Below, one piece after another: positions 42,314 through 51,139 of a stretch of 51,139 nt of DNA (position 1 is its first letter; every line of letters begins with the position of its first letter). The stretch is from assembly GCA_016209525.1 (NCBI GenBank), contig JACQWK010000182.1, positions 1-51,139 of the forward strand. Reading direction: 5' to 3'. The stretch comes from Verrucomicrobiota bacterium. Lineage in GTDB: Bacteria; Verrucomicrobiota; Verrucomicrobiia; Limisphaerales; SIBE01. The notes beneath the pieces are model-generated. The model was not told the origin of the DNA, ran no database searches, and saw only the letters and a list, made by a program, of their open reading frames with translations. A program made the position numbers and the translations under genes.

Positions 42314-43582
42314 ATGAGTTCAATTTCCGAACTTCGTACGAACACCTTGGAGTCCGGGTCCGCGACGGAGAACGAGCGGTTTCATTCGCTCGACGCCGTG
42401 CGAGCGTTTGCTTTGCTGCTCGGCGTGGTCTTCCACGCCGCGGAGTCCTTCACCCGCGGCGCCGCGAGTTACTGGGCCATTGCCGACCGCTCGCCGAGTG
42501 AGTTTTTGGAGGTATTCCGGCACGCGTGTCATTCCTTCCGGCTGGAGCTCTTCTTTTTGATCGCTGGATTTTTTGCCCACTTGCTCTACCACCGTCGGGG
42601 GGCGCGCGAATTCATCCGCAATCGTATCGGGCGCATCCTCGTGCCGCTGGTCGTGGGCTGGGTGGTTCTATTTCCACTGCTGGCTTACATCTGGTTGCTG
42701 GGCGCATCGGTCAGCGGGAGGCTGGTGCAATTTGGCGTTCCGGCGGAATTCGCGAATACATCACCGTCAATCCTCACGGTTGGTTTCTTTGCTTCGGGCC
42801 AATTTGTGCAACGGTTCGACCTCACGCATCTCTGGTTTTTGCATCAACTCCTGGTCCTCTATGTTTTGCTCCTGAGCGTCCGGTTCGCGTGGCATCGCCT
42901 GTTGAATCGAAGCCGCGCCTGGATGAGGAAGGTGGACCGAATTGTCGCGGCGCTTTGGGCTTCACCGTGGAGCACCCTCTGGCTGGCGGCAGTCAGCACT
43001 CCCATTTTGATGCTGATGGACTCCTGGGACGTGGATACTCCCAAAGCTTCACTGGTCCCGCACTTGCCGACGACGCTCCTGTTCGGATTTCAGTTCGGTC
43101 TGGGCTGGCTGCTCCACCGCCAACCAGCGCTGCTCGAGTGCTTCGCGCGGAAATGGCTGTCGAACCTGGTCCTCGGCGTGTTGATGGTCTTGACGACCAC
43201 CCGGGGAGTGGACGGGTTGCGCGAACTTGGATGGGCGAGTCCAGACGCGCCCTGGATTCGCTGGACCTACTCGGGGCTTTATTCGCTGATGATGTGGGGA
43301 TTCGTCCAAGGATTCATCGGGTGGTTCGTGAAGTATTGCCGCAATCCGAGCGCGCGCTGGCGGTATGTCGCGGATTCCTCCTATTGGATTTATCTCGCCC
43401 ACCTGCCGCTGGTCGTCTGGCTCCAAGTCCTCGTGGGTCGGTGGCCGCTCCACTGGACATTGAAGTTTCCGTTGGTGGTCGCCGTAGCGACGCCGATCCT
43501 GTTCTTAAGCTACCATTACCTCGTCCGCTCAACCTTCATCGGCGCGCAACTGAACGGACGGCGGCATCCGTGGAGAAGTTAA
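42314..43582 (+). CDS. Acyltransferase-3 family membrane protein (OpgC-like)
   Basis: 422 residues, ATG at 42314 preceded by a purine-rich GGGAGAG. The N-terminal motif SLDAVRAFALLLGVVFHAAE contains Arg followed ten residues later by the catalytic His of the AT3 family. FFLIAGFFAHLLYHRRG is the next family landmark, and DSSYWIYLAHLPLVVWLQ near the C-terminus is the expected closing helix. About ten transmembrane helices are visible. The family O-acylates extracellular or periplasmic sugars such as glucans, LPS or peptidoglycan. Similarity to OpgC suggests succinyl or other acyl transfer to a glucan, but the substrate is not known. Confidence 0.9.
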   Translation: MSSISELRTNTLESGSATENERFHSLDAVRAFALLLGVVFHAAESFTRGAASYWAIADRSPSEFLEVFRHACHSFRLELFFLIAGFFAHLLYHRRGAREFIRNRIGRILVPLVVGWVVLFPLLAYIWLLGASVSGRLVQFGVPAEFANTSPSILTVGFFASGQFVQRFDLTHLWFLHQLLVLYVLLLSVRFAWHRLLNRSRAWMRKVDRIVAALWASPWSTLWLAAVSTPILMLMDSWDVDTPKASLVPHLPTTLLFGFQFGLGWLLHRQPALLECFARKWLSNLVLGVLMVLTTTRGVDGLRELGWASPDAPWIRWTYSGLYSLMMWGFVQGFIGWFVKYCRNPSARWRYVADSSYWIYLAHLPLVVWLQVLVGRWPLHWTLKFPLVVAVATPILFLSYHYLVRSTFIGAQLNGRRHPWRS

Positions 43583-43602
43583 CTCACGATCGGGCGAGGA
43601 AT

Positions 43603-43658
43603 GCGGACGATCCTGTCCGCGCCGGCGCGGGCCCGGCGGACAGGAGTGTCCGTGTTAC
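43603..43658. repeat. Palindromic element (CGGACAGGAGTGTCCG family), supplies a stop codon
   Basis: GCGGACGATCCTGTCCGC (43603-43620) pairs with GGCGGACAGGAGTGTCCG (43636-43653). On the minus strand the element begins GTAACACGGACACTCC, and its TAA is the stop codon of the ASPIC gene at 43655-43657. The other copy is at 8043-8100. Confidence 0.8.
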
Positions 43659-46123
43659 TCCGGCGCTCGAATAATGTGGTACCGGTTTAGCGCGGGTTTG
43701 CGAAGTGTCCTGACTCGGCCATTTGACCAGCGAACTTCGACCGTTTCCACCCGGTCCGTTTCGCCGAGACCAAAGTGCAAGGTGTTCGCGTGTTGCGAGC
43801 GGAGGGAATCCCCGGTCACAATTTGCCGAACAACACTCCTCCCGTTCCCACGCAGGGTCACTTGCGCGCCGACCGGAGATCTGCCGCCGCCTTGTTCGCG
43901 GAATCGGAAGCCAATCCAAGCGCCGCCGCTGTCTAACGTGTTTCGATAGACCTGCAAGGTTTGCCGCGCCGCCGGCCAAACCTCCGACGTGGTGAAAACC
44001 AAATCGATACGGCCATCTCCGTCCAGGTCGTCGGCCACCACGTTGCGCGAGTCCTGTTCGAGGGCCACTCCCATCAGGTGGCCGATCTCGACGAAGGATT
44101 CGCCCCGTTGGTTCAGGAAGAGCCGGTTTTTCTCGTAGCCGCCATAGGACCAACCTCGCCCCCGCGTGCGCGCGAACTTGGCCGTGAAGTAGGCTGTGGC
44201 GACGGCGTCATCGACCGCATTGTCCACGAAAATATCGTGCAGCCAGAACTCAGGTTCGTAGTCGCGCACGGACTGTTTCGTTTCGTGGCCGTTCGCAACA
44301 TAGACCTCCGGAAAACCATCGTTGTCGAAGTCAAAAGCGCTGCAACCCCACGACCAGCCGGAGCGCGCGATGGCATCGTTGAGCGAAGTTTGTTCGAATC
44401 CGGATCCGCCGCGGCTGAGGTAGAGCCGGTTGCCGAAAGTCATCCGGCGTCGCATCGCCTGCTCCGCTTCCGAGCCGGGCGGACGTGTCAAACCCAAATG
44501 TCCCAGCCGGTCCGCCGTGGGCGAATTCATGCCGATCATCAGGAAGTCGAGCCGCCCGTCCGCATTGAAGTCCGCCAGCGCGTGCGCCATGCCGAATCCG
44601 CTGGGATCGGCGATCCATTCGCCGGTGACATCGGTGAAATGGCCGCGCCCGTCGTTCGCATAGAGATCCACTCCGGCGAAATCGCTGACGACCAGCAAGT
44701 CCAAGTGTCCGTCCCTGTTCAAGTCGGCGAAGGACGCGCTAAAGACGCGGCGTCGTTGTTTAGTTCCCAAGCCCGCAGGCAACGTCGCATCCGAAAATTC
44801 TCCGTGACCGTCGTTCAGCAAGAGAAACGAGGGATGCCCGTCTCTCGCGTCGTAATAGTGGGGCCTGAGAATCTGGCCGAGCGTGGGAATCTTGTATTGG
44901 CCGAGGAACACATCGAGATCGCCATCGTGGTCGATGTCGCCGCAGGTGAGAACCATGGCGTTTTTCAAGCCGGAGGGAGGTGACCAGGCCAGACGCCCCG
45001 GTTGATCGAACGCGCCTTCGGGCGACCCCTTGAACAAAACCATGCCCTCGGATTTTTCAGCGAGCAAATCTGCGGATCCGTCGCCGTCAAAGTCGGCAAT
45101 GATCCCGGTGAAAATCGAGCCCGCCGCGTGTTTGCACAATGGTTCCGCCTCCAAGTGTCCATTGCCGCTCCAACGGTAAACCAGATTCTTCGAGGCAAGA
45201 ATAATCTCAGATAAACCATCGCCATCCAGATCGTAGAGCACCAGCGACTCGACGGCGGAGGGTGTTTCCGGAGTGAATTGGTCCAGAAGGATGCGCTGGA
45301 AGGGGACTTCGCCCCGGCGGGTCTTCACCCGCAGGCCGCTCGCATCGATGCGACGAACGACGGGCAAATCCTCACGTGGGACAGACGTCTTGTCTTCGAG
45401 TTCGGATCGAGTCCCGCTGCCCGAATCACTGGGCGAAGGTGTTCCTGGAACGGGCAGGCCGGAAGCCTGCCCTACGTTTTCAGACTCGTCCGCAGGCGCG
45501 CTCGCGTTGGAGGCTTTTGGCGCCCAATCCACGACCAGATCACCCTCCAATATTGCGCGGTCCGCGACCAACGGATGGGTCAAGTGGGCTGAGAAATAGA
45601 ATCGGCTTTGCCTTGGCTGGCCGGTGGCGTGGGTCTCGAAGCGGGTGTGACGGAATTCCGTTTGCTCGAGTTGCCAGCCGGAGTGTTCGACCTCCTCGAC
45701 AAAATCGCGCCACTGCTCGCGAGAGAGCACAGGACCGGTTCCTTTCGGAGATTTCACTTCAATTCCGTGAGACAGAACTTTCGGTTGGTCCCACTGGCCG
45801 AGCACGATTTCACCGATGGGAAATCCAGCGGCGAGTCTGAGTTTGTTGGTCGCCGCGTTGAGCGAGTCCCAGAGCGACTCGAGCGTCCGGCCACATTGTT
45901 GAGCGAGCATTTCTTTGGCCCAAGTCGTCTCAGCCACTTGGTGTTCCTTCGCTTCGAACGCAGCGAGTTGGTCTGCGAACCGCTCGCCGGCCTTGGAGCT
46001 GGCGCTGCTGGATTCCGTGCCAGGAAGTGCGTCACCCATCCGGCGGACGGCAAGGAATGCAGCGCCGGTGAGCAACGAAACAAGAAGGACGACAGCGACA
46101 AGTTTTTTCGAACGGGCGCTCAC
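43655..46123 (-). CDS. FG-GAP/ASPIC-UnbV protein (CRTAC1-like), membrane-anchored or exported
   Basis: 822 residues. The hydrophobic N-terminus (LVAVVLLVSLLTGAAFLAV) is a signal peptide or anchor. Residues about 30-260 are unassigned and helical, then FG-GAP blades follow (YDLDGDGLSEIILAS, DFDGDGSADLLAE, DIDHDGDLDVFLGQ, DLNRDGHLDLLVV, DFNADGRLDFLMI, DFDNDGFPEVYVANG, DLDGDGRIDLVFT). The C-terminal ASPIC domain reads SPVGAQVTL...LHFGLGETD...VRWSNGRVR. Extracellular Ca-dependent binding is the usual inference. A short palindrome (residues about 216-225, NVGQASGLPVPGT) is inserted in frame. The stop codon comes from a repeat element, so the last residues may differ from the ancestral protein. Confidence 0.93.
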   Translation of the reverse strand: MSARSKKLVAVVLLVSLLTGAAFLAVRRMGDALPGTESSSASSKAGERFADQLAAFEAKEHQVAETTWAKEMLAQQCGRTLESLWDSLNAATNKLRLAAGFPIGEIVLGQWDQPKVLSHGIEVKSPKGTGPVLSREQWRDFVEEVEHSGWQLEQTEFRHTRFETHATGQPRQSRFYFSAHLTHPLVADRAILEGDLVVDWAPKASNASAPADESENVGQASGLPVPGTPSPSDSGSGTRSELEDKTSVPREDLPVVRRIDASGLRVKTRRGEVPFQRILLDQFTPETPSAVESLVLYDLDGDGLSEIILASKNLVYRWSGNGHLEAEPLCKHAAGSIFTGIIADFDGDGSADLLAEKSEGMVLFKGSPEGAFDQPGRLAWSPPSGLKNAMVLTCGDIDHDGDLDVFLGQYKIPTLGQILRPHYYDARDGHPSFLLLNDGHGEFSDATLPAGLGTKQRRRVFSASFADLNRDGHLDLLVVSDFAGVDLYANDGRGHFTDVTGEWIADPSGFGMAHALADFNADGRLDFLMIGMNSPTADRLGHLGLTRPPGSEAEQAMRRRMTFGNRLYLSRGGSGFEQTSLNDAIARSGWSWGCSAFDFDNDGFPEVYVANGHETKQSVRDYEPEFWLHDIFVDNAVDDAVATAYFTAKFARTRGRGWSYGGYEKNRLFLNQRGESFVEIGHLMGVALEQDSRNVVADDLDGDGRIDLVFTTSEVWPAARQTLQVYRNTLDSGGAWIGFRFREQGGGRSPVGAQVTLRGNGRSVVRQIVTGDSLRSQHANTLHFGLGETDRVETVEVRWSNGRVRTLRKPALNRYHIIRAPE
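45449..45477. repeat. Short palindrome GGCAGGCCGGAAGCCTGCC inside the ASPIC gene
   Basis: GGGCAGGC and GCCTGCCC pair around CGGAA, flanked by GGAAC and TACG. It is read in frame as GQASGLPVP. The GGCAGGC/GCCTGCC hairpin is also part of the MITE-like elements, so it may be a solo fragment of that family. Confidence 0.65.
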
Positions 46124-46285
46124 ACATCAATGATCCGACTTCAATTTCGAAGGTGTTCTGTGAGGGATAAGGCACAGTCAGCCGGCCTTCCAGAAGAATT
46201 TTGCCATTGCGAGGACGACGGCGAGGACGAGAAGTTTCGCCGCAGCTTGCGAACAATTTCTGGAATCCGCCTCGTCTTCCAGAAT

Positions 46286-47023
46286 CTATCTCAAGTTGGA
46301 GAAAGAAATGCCCCCAGGGCCTCGAGTGTCCTCGGTGGGAAACCAAAACCGTTTGGTCTTTTCGATTTGGTCGTAAGCCCTTTTGTCCATCTTCTCAACC
46401 CGAAGGTCTGCTAAGACCAAATGCCCGCGATTTCCGTGGCGCATCGCCAATGAACGGGAGACCAACGCCGGGCCGACCTGGCCGGTGTAATCGTTCGGTC
46501 CCAGATTGCCCTCCATGAAGAGGAGTGTTTTGGCCGGCTCGAGAAAGTTCGAAAGGTCCGTGGCGTGGCAGATGCCACAATTCATGGCATAGCTATAGTC
46601 GCGCGGCGCGGTTCGAGTGGCAAAGTTGGGCGCTTGAGCGGGGGGTTGAGTCGCCGCCTTGGACCGTGTTTTTGCGTCGAGTTCCAGTTTGTCGGTCGGG
46701 CAGGAGTAAACCTGTTTGGAATTCAGATAGGGATACAATCGGCCGGTCGTTAGATCACCGGTGCTCGTATAAAGCCAGTTTCGAAAGGACGGAAGATGGC
46801 CATTCGCATCGAGCGAATACACCACCGACGCGACACCGATTTGGTGCAGGTTGCTCACGCAGTTGGAGCCTCTTCCCGCCTCCTTGGCTCGGCTGAGAGC
46901 CGGGAGTAACAGACTGGTAAGGATCGCGATGATGGCAATTACGACGAGCAACTCGATAAGAGTGAAGGCCGAGGGGAGGAAGTGCCTGAAGTCGGCGTGA
47001 CGCTCGTGAGGCTGCTGGCGCAT
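46286..47023 (-). CDS. Pseudopilin-like protein with degenerate H-X9-DG motif
   Basis: 245 residues, ATG at 47023. A 19-residue leader precedes [20 protein letters not shown], the prepilin cleavage and methylation signature, which gives a normal-length leader. [23 protein letters not shown] is the family continuation, and [14 protein letters not shown] aligns with H-X9-DG but has Leu where Gly is expected. Such proteins are multi-copy in PVC genomes and are thought to be type II/IV-like pilins of unknown cargo. It lies on the same strand 162 bases before the ASPIC gene, with no overlap. Confidence 0.92.
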   Translation of the reverse strand: MRQQPHERHADFRHFLPSAFTLIELLVVIAIIAILTSLLLPALSRAKEAGRGSNCVSNLHQIGVASVVYSLDANGHLPSFRNWLYTSTGDLTTGRLYPYLNSKQVYSCPTDKLELDAKTRSKAATQPPAQAPNFATRTAPRDYSYAMNCGICHATDLSNFLEPAKTLLFMEGNLGPNDYTGQVGPALVSRSLAMRHGNRGHLVLADLRVEKMDKRAYDQIEKTKRFWFPTEDTRGPGGISFSNLR

Positions 47024-47114
47024 AAATCGGAGCGTTCTGGATTTGCCCGCACCCTACGCCCGCGATGGAGAAATGCAAGTTCGATTTTGGAGACTGTCGA
47101 TTTCGGAGAGGATG

Positions 47115-48047
47115 TTATTGATCTCCGCTCAGAGCTTTCTCAGCAGCCTCACGGACATATCGTTCGCCGGCCTCTGTGCGGCTATCACGAAGGTGAGTGT
47201 AGATCCGGTTGGCGTCCGCCTTCTTTCCTGCAGCCAGCAGCCTCTCAGCAAGGACCAAGCACGCTTTGGTGTTCTGGATCCCTTCCCATCCTTTCGCCTC
47301 ATCCGCCGCTTTGATAAGAGCCACAACGCTTCCGCTGTCGCCGATATTTCCCAGCGCGCAGGCCGCCGCGATCCGGACGTCGCTGTCGCTGGCACTCAGT
47401 GCTCGTTGCAAGGCCCCGGCCGATTCGGTATCACGCACGACGCCGAGCGCCTGAATAATCGTGACGCGGTTCTTGCCCGTGGCGCCTTCGAGTCCGCGAC
47501 GTAATTGAACTCCGGCGCCCTCGCGAATTGCGATCAAGGCCTGGACTACATACTCGCAGAGTTCGTCGTCCTGCAAGTGCCGTCCTAGAGTTTCGGCAAC
47601 CTCTTTGCCGCCGGCCACCTGCAACTCTCGAATGAGAAAACCTTTCACCGCCTTGGACAATTTTTCACTGCTCAGTTGAGAGGCTAAGGTTTCGGCGAAC
47701 AGCCGCCGCTGGCGGTCGTTTTCCGAACGGCCGACATACAAAGCGACTCCATGCAATACATAACCAGCCTTGTAATTCTTGAAATCGGCGTCGCTCGGAT
47801 CCCGAGCCAGTCCGATCAATTCCAGGATGCTGTCGCGTCCCCCGGCGACAATCTCTGCAAAAATTTTCTCGGCGGCTTTGGGGTCCGGCCCGGTGAATTT
47901 GCTGGCCTCGCCGAAGCTATCGAGCCGCCTCGGCCTTCGCGGTTGATCGGGTTTGTCGGGTTCAGGCGGTTGTTTGGATTGCAACTCGCGGTCGGTCTCG
48001 GGCATTTGTTCGACCAGCGCGCCCACGTCAGGTTTCGTCGTTGCCAT
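47115..48047 (-). CDS. HEAT-repeat protein
   Basis: 310 residues, start ATG 48047. A proline- and charge-rich N-terminus (EPDKPDQPRRPRRLDS) is followed by helical HEAT-like pairs: FLIRELQVAGGKEVAETLGRHL, LCEYVVQALIAIREGAGVQL, NRVTIIQALGVVRDTESAGAL and VRIAAACALGNIGDSGSVVAL. These usually form a curved scaffold for protein-protein contacts. No signal peptide is present. It starts 29 bases after the stop codon of the Gfo/Idh/MocA gene on the same strand, so it is probably co-transcribed; the role is unknown. Confidence 0.88.
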   Translation of the reverse strand: MATTKPDVGALVEQMPETDRELQSKQPPEPDKPDQPRRPRRLDSFGEASKFTGPDPKAAEKIFAEIVAGGRDSILELIGLARDPSDADFKNYKAGYVLHGVALYVGRSENDRQRRLFAETLASQLSSEKLSKAVKGFLIRELQVAGGKEVAETLGRHLQDDELCEYVVQALIAIREGAGVQLRRGLEGATGKNRVTIIQALGVVRDTESAGALQRALSASDSDVRIAAACALGNIGDSGSVVALIKAADEAKGWEGIQNTKACLVLAERLLAAGKKADANRIYTHLRDSRTEAGERYVREAAEKALSGDQ

Positions 48048-48076
48048 AGGAGAATTCTATCTAAACTTCCAGGGTT

Positions 48077-49309
48077 TTACAGATGCCACGGCGCACGCAT
48101 GGGCTGATTGACCAGACGGTTCGCCTCTTCATCGCCGACAATTACCTCTCTGACGGGGTCGAACCGGATTCTGCGGCCGACGCGAATGGCGATGTTAGCC
48201 AGATGCATCAGGCTGGCTGTGCGATGCGCGGCTTCGGCGTTTCCACCGGCGGGCTTGCGCGTGCGGACGGCTTCGGCAAAGGTGCGCAACGGCTCTGGAT
48301 CGGGCATTTCCGATACCTTACGGCGGTCTTCTTCGGAGAGGTCATTGAGCGTGACGCCTCGGGACTGTTTCCGATTGTAGCGTTCGCCCCATTCTCCGCT
48401 CTCGAGCACTAACGTGAGGCCGTCGGCGTACTTCAGCTCAACCCATCCCCACATGCCGCAGGCGTCGTGATGCGCTGGCGGAGCGTGGGGTTCGATCTCG
48501 ACGGGGGCGGTGTCGTCCTTGCCGTAAATCCAGGTGAACGGGTCAAGGAAATGTTGCCCCATGTCACCGAGTCCGCCCCCTTCATAATCCCAGTAACCGC
48601 GGTGGGTCCCGCCAAACCTGTGCGGATGGTAAGGCTTCATGGGCGAGGGCCCCACATACAGGTCCCAGTCGAGGTTCTTTGGCACAGGCTGCGGCTTGGC
48701 GTTGACGAGACCGCTCCACTCTTTGACCTTGAATCCACCGCGATGCAAGTGGACGGCAGGGCAGTTCTTGAGCAATCCGCTCTTCATGATTTTGCGGGTC
48801 AAAATGTGATTTCGGTCGCGGCTGGCTCCGAAACGCCCGAAAGTGCCCACCTGAAAGATGCGCCCGTAGCGCTTCTCGGCTTCGGCAACGGCGCGGCCTT
48901 CGGCGATGAACCGCGTCATTGGCTTTTCGCTGAGCACATCTTTGCCCGCTTCCATGGCCGCGATGGAGATCAGCGCGTGCCAATGGGGCGGGGTGCCGAT
49001 CGCCACCACATCGATGTCCTTCCTCTCCAGCACGCGGCGGAAGTCGGTGTACAGCGTCTTATTGTCGGCTCGATCCAGCCATTTGACGTCGCACTGGGCG
49101 AGCTTGACCGGGTTCAACTCTCTCATTTCGTTGAAAGTGCCGGGCCCGCGCCCACCTACTCCGATGAGAGCGCCGCCGACGCTTTCGCTGGGGGGCGTAA
49201 AGCCGGCTCCGCCTAAAACATGCCTCGGCACAATCGTGAAGGCGCCGACGGCTCCTAATGATCCTTTCAAGAAACTCCGGCGAGTGACAGGTCGGGGGTT
49301 GGTTCTCAT
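48077..49309 (-). CDS. Gfo/Idh/MocA family oxidoreductase, Tat-exported
   Basis: 410 residues. The Tat signal is TRRSFLKGSLGAVGAFTIV. The NAD(P)-binding GVGGRGPGTF glycine loop and the family's EKPM motif (DVLSEKPMTRF, with the conserved Lys) mark the Rossmann domain. HDACGMWGWVEL and GDMGQHFLDPF lie in the C-terminal sandwich. Exported members in Planctomycetes and Verrucomicrobia are often sugar or inositol dehydrogenases of unknown substrate; the cofactor is probably held in the folded precursor during Tat export. It is between a HEAT-repeat gene (29 bases downstream) and a URO-D-like gene (49 bases upstream), a likely three-gene operon. Confidence 0.94.
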   Translation of the reverse strand: MRTNPRPVTRRSFLKGSLGAVGAFTIVPRHVLGGAGFTPPSESVGGALIGVGGRGPGTFNEMRELNPVKLAQCDVKWLDRADNKTLYTDFRRVLERKDIDVVAIGTPPHWHALISIAAMEAGKDVLSEKPMTRFIAEGRAVAEAEKRYGRIFQVGTFGRFGASRDRNHILTRKIMKSGLLKNCPAVHLHRGGFKVKEWSGLVNAKPQPVPKNLDWDLYVGPSPMKPYHPHRFGGTHRGYWDYEGGGLGDMGQHFLDPFTWIYGKDDTAPVEIEPHAPPAHHDACGMWGWVELKYADGLTLVLESGEWGERYNRKQSRGVTLNDLSEEDRRKVSEMPDPEPLRTFAEAVRTRKPAGGNAEAAHRTASLMHLANIAIRVGRRIRFDPVREVIVGDEEANRLVNQPMRAPWHL

Positions 49310-49358
49310 AACCTATGTGAATCGAGTGAACAGAGTTCGGACGATGAAACTGGCCCGG

Positions 49359-50393
49359 CTATTCGGGAATTCCAGACTTTAGGGTTCCGGTCGAGCGGGC
49401 GTAGGCCGCCAGTGCTTCGAGGTTTTCCGGGGGCGTATCGCGTGTCACTTCGCAGCCGGCGCCCACGATGTAGCGAGGTCCGGCTTGACGATGGCACTCG
49501 GCAATCGCCGAGAGGATCGATTCCGGGTTGCCGTCCCGAAGCACGCGAACGGGATCCACGTTGCCCAGCAAAATCTGGTTCGGACCCATCTTCGTCCGCG
49601 CTTCGCCCAGCGGCGCCAGGAAATCCAGATCGACGATTTCGCACCCGAGCCGGCCCATTCCCTCCAGGCAAAAACGTGTGTTCCCGCAGATGTGCAATCG
49701 AACCTTAGTGCCAAGGGCACGCAGGCCATCCACGAGTTTCTTCTCGTAGGGCCAGATGAACTCTTCGTAAATGTGAGGCCCAACCAACGACGCCGCAGCA
49801 TCTCCGACACCCATCAAATCGATCCCAGCCTCGACTTGAGCGCGAGCGAATCGCAGCTCCATCTCGACCACGAATTCGAAGAGGTCGCGGATGAAAGCCG
49901 GATCGTCATAAAAATCCAGCATGAGCGTGTTGATTCCGCGAAGATCCGCAGCTTCGGCGCAGGGTCCCTCGATCCATCCTTCGATGACCTTCTCTCGACC
50001 AACCTTTTCTTTGAACAGCGCGACGGCATTCACTCCGTTGTGCATGCGCCCGCCGCCCAACGGATCGGGAATCTTCAGCCGGGCGAGTTCGGTCTTGTCC
50101 GAGAGCAACGCTTGATCTTCGACCAGCGCCGCGGGTTGCTGATCGAAAAACTCGACGGCCGCTCCGCAATCGGCTGCCTCGCGGGCGGGGTCGGACATGG
50201 TGTTCACATAGTCAAACTCAAATTTTTCGGCTGTGCGCATTTGGGCTTCGACCAACACGCGGAAATCGGTGCAGTACTCGCGGTAGCGCGCTCCGATCTG
50301 CGCCGCGGCGAATTGCATGGTGATCGGCATCAACGGCAGCCGATCCACGGGGAGGCTTTGCAGATGGTTCAGAACGCGTTCCCGGCTGTTCAT
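49359..50393 (-). CDS. Uroporphyrinogen-decarboxylase-like methyltransferase family protein (MtaA/CmuA group)
   Basis: 344 residues, ATG at 50393 (MNSRERVLNHLQSLPVDRLP, the usual opening of the group). It lacks the heme-pathway HemE signatures and instead has a zinc-type H-x-C motif (VRLHICGNTRFC) with a second Cys in VGAGCEVTRDTPPENLEAL, the pattern of corrinoid-dependent methyltransferases MtaA/CmuA. FDYVNTMSDPAREA and GVGDAAASLVGPHIYEEFIWP are further landmarks. It may move a methyl group between a corrinoid protein and another carrier; no corrinoid protein gene is present in the window. It heads a run with the Gfo/Idh/MocA and HEAT genes. The function is inferred from family only. Confidence 0.9.
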   Translation of the reverse strand: MNSRERVLNHLQSLPVDRLPLMPITMQFAAAQIGARYREYCTDFRVLVEAQMRTAEKFEFDYVNTMSDPAREAADCGAAVEFFDQQPAALVEDQALLSDKTELARLKIPDPLGGGRMHNGVNAVALFKEKVGREKVIEGWIEGPCAEAADLRGINTLMLDFYDDPAFIRDLFEFVVEMELRFARAQVEAGIDLMGVGDAAASLVGPHIYEEFIWPYEKKLVDGLRALGTKVRLHICGNTRFCLEGMGRLGCEIVDLDFLAPLGEARTKMGPNQILLGNVDPVRVLRDGNPESILSAIAECHRQAGPRYIVGAGCEVTRDTPPENLEALAAYARSTGTLKSGIPE

Positions 50394-50656
50394 TTGCGGA
50401 GCGATTCGCGGATCAGGAATGGCCTGTGTTATTCATCAAACGCTTGCGGCTGCGGCGTGCGGAATGTCGAGCTGTCCAGACGGTTTATTCACGCCGGTCC
50501 GCGCATGGTTCATTCGAGCGTGAGAGCGTTTGAGTTGCTTTGATCCAGATCAAACGGCTGTTGGCGGTAGGGTAGACTCTCAAACTCGTCCAGGATTTCG
50601 GGTAAGCACAGCCGGGCGAGCCGCCACGGCTCTAGCCCGCAAGATTCACACGCGGG

Positions 50657-50803
50657 CAAGGTAGGGACGCCGCGCCGCGGCGTCCCCGCGCCGTGCAGGC
50701 GCGGAACTCTCTTGAAGGGGCACGGTGACGTTCTGAGTCTGAACATACGCTGTTCCGCCGCTGCACGCGGCGGGGACGGCGCAGGCGCGACGTCCCCACC
50801 TTC
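50657..50803. repeat. GC-rich inverted-repeat element
   Basis: The left part (GGTAGGGACGCCGCGCCGCG..., GCCGTGCAGGCG) and the right part (CGCTGCACGCGGCG, GCGCGACGTCCCCACC) are inverted with several mismatches. GGGACGCCGCG/CGACGTCCC anchors the ends. Only one copy was seen. Ends are approximate. Confidence 0.6.
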
Positions 50804-51074
50804 AAAAGGTGCTTCCAACAAACGAGCGTGTGAAATACTCGGGCTTGAGCAGGCGGGACGCCCGCCGCTACGGCCGTTGTCAAATCGCAGATGCGCCCGC
50901 GGATCTTCACCGATGGCGACGGCCGCGGATTCGACTAAACGCAGTCCAGTCCGTCAGGATATCACCGGGTTGCAGGCAGGTGGACGAATCGGGAACGTTA
51001 CTTTCCCAGCTTCACGACTCCTGATCCCACGGGCAAGATTTCGAGGCCCATGGAATCTGACCAGCCTGTGTTCC

Positions 51075-51139
51075 CCTCACCCTGGCCCCACTGCTGTTGA
51101 ATTAAGGGAACCGATGCCTTTCGATCCCCTTCCTCTCCC
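51075..51139. repeat. Truncated CTCACCC-family palindrome at the window edge
   Basis: CCCCTCACCCTGGCCCC matches the left end of the 20974-21114 and 26524-26663 elements, and the window ends in CCTTCCTCTCCC, which resembles the start of the right arm. The rest is outside the window. Confidence 0.5.

Larger units (their letters stand above)
50394..51139. other. Repeat-rich stretch to the right edge, no gene recognised
   Basis: 746 bases. All open frames here are short and lack protein character. The stretch contains the GC-rich inverted repeat at 50657-50803 and, at the edge, a cut copy of the CTCACCC...GGGAGAG element. A promoter for the URO-D-like gene must lie near 50400-50500 but is not assignable. 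Confidence 0.55.

Overview
The window looks like a chromosomal piece of a GC-rich member of the Verrucomicrobiota (PVC superphylum), probably close to the Pedosphaera/Limisphaerales group. This is inferred from gene families, not from a marker gene. The indicators are PSD1 (DUF1549/DUF1553) and DUF1501 proteins, two FG-GAP/ASPIC-UnbV proteins, two pseudopilin-like proteins with an H-X9-DG motif, a PEP-CTERM protein, Tat-exported Gfo/Idh/MocA and D-threonine-aldolase-like proteins, and many palindromic repeats in and between genes. No rRNA, tRNA, CRISPR array, transposase or phage gene was found.

Layout. 1-7158 (minus): a three-gene run of a small signal-peptide protein, a secreted FG-GAP-like protein and a giant RHS/YD-repeat protein that leaves the window at base 1. 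7159-8176: repeat-filled spacer. 8177-11992: a double-length FG-GAP/ASPIC protein. 11989-14017 (minus): a nucleotidyltransferase-fold protein and a YeiH-type transporter. 14325-17120: a GT4 glycogen-synthase-like enzyme, a sugar-nucleotidyltransferase and an unknown protein. 17328-19226: a class III nucleotide-cyclase domain fused to a Nudix-like region. 19350-23349: a cobalamin riboswitch with a terminator, followed by three genes for exported proteins (PEP-CTERM protein, beta-sandwich-like protein, pseudopilin). 23413-26363 (minus): an exported protein of unknown function and an aldo/keto reductase. 26800-30821: lnt, prfB (with its programmed frameshift) and trpC. 31223-31636: a small unknown gene. 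31814-38339 (minus): D-threonine-aldolase-like, DUF1501, two small proteins and PSD1. 38551-40610: an ATPase plus HNH nuclease pair resembling Septu (PtuA-PtuB). 40745-43582: a PQQ-type propeller and an acyltransferase-3. 43655-50393 (minus): ASPIC protein, pseudopilin, HEAT-repeat protein, Gfo/Idh/MocA oxidoreductase and a URO-D/methyltransferase-like protein. 50394-51139: repeats only.

Three things stand out. First, a B12 riboswitch heads an operon of surface and secretion proteins rather than cobalamin genes, and both downstream genes start in ATGA overlaps. Second, several families of 60-143 bp palindromic or terminal-inverted-repeat elements sit in frame inside genes (lnt, both ASPIC proteins, the leaders of two riboswitch-operon genes) or supply or abut the stop codon of the preceding gene (prfB, lnt, aldo/keto reductase, ASPIC). 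Third, there are two candidate defence or signalling loci: the cyclase-Nudix fusion and the Septu-like pair. All assignments come from reading sequence and translated motifs; no database search was run.
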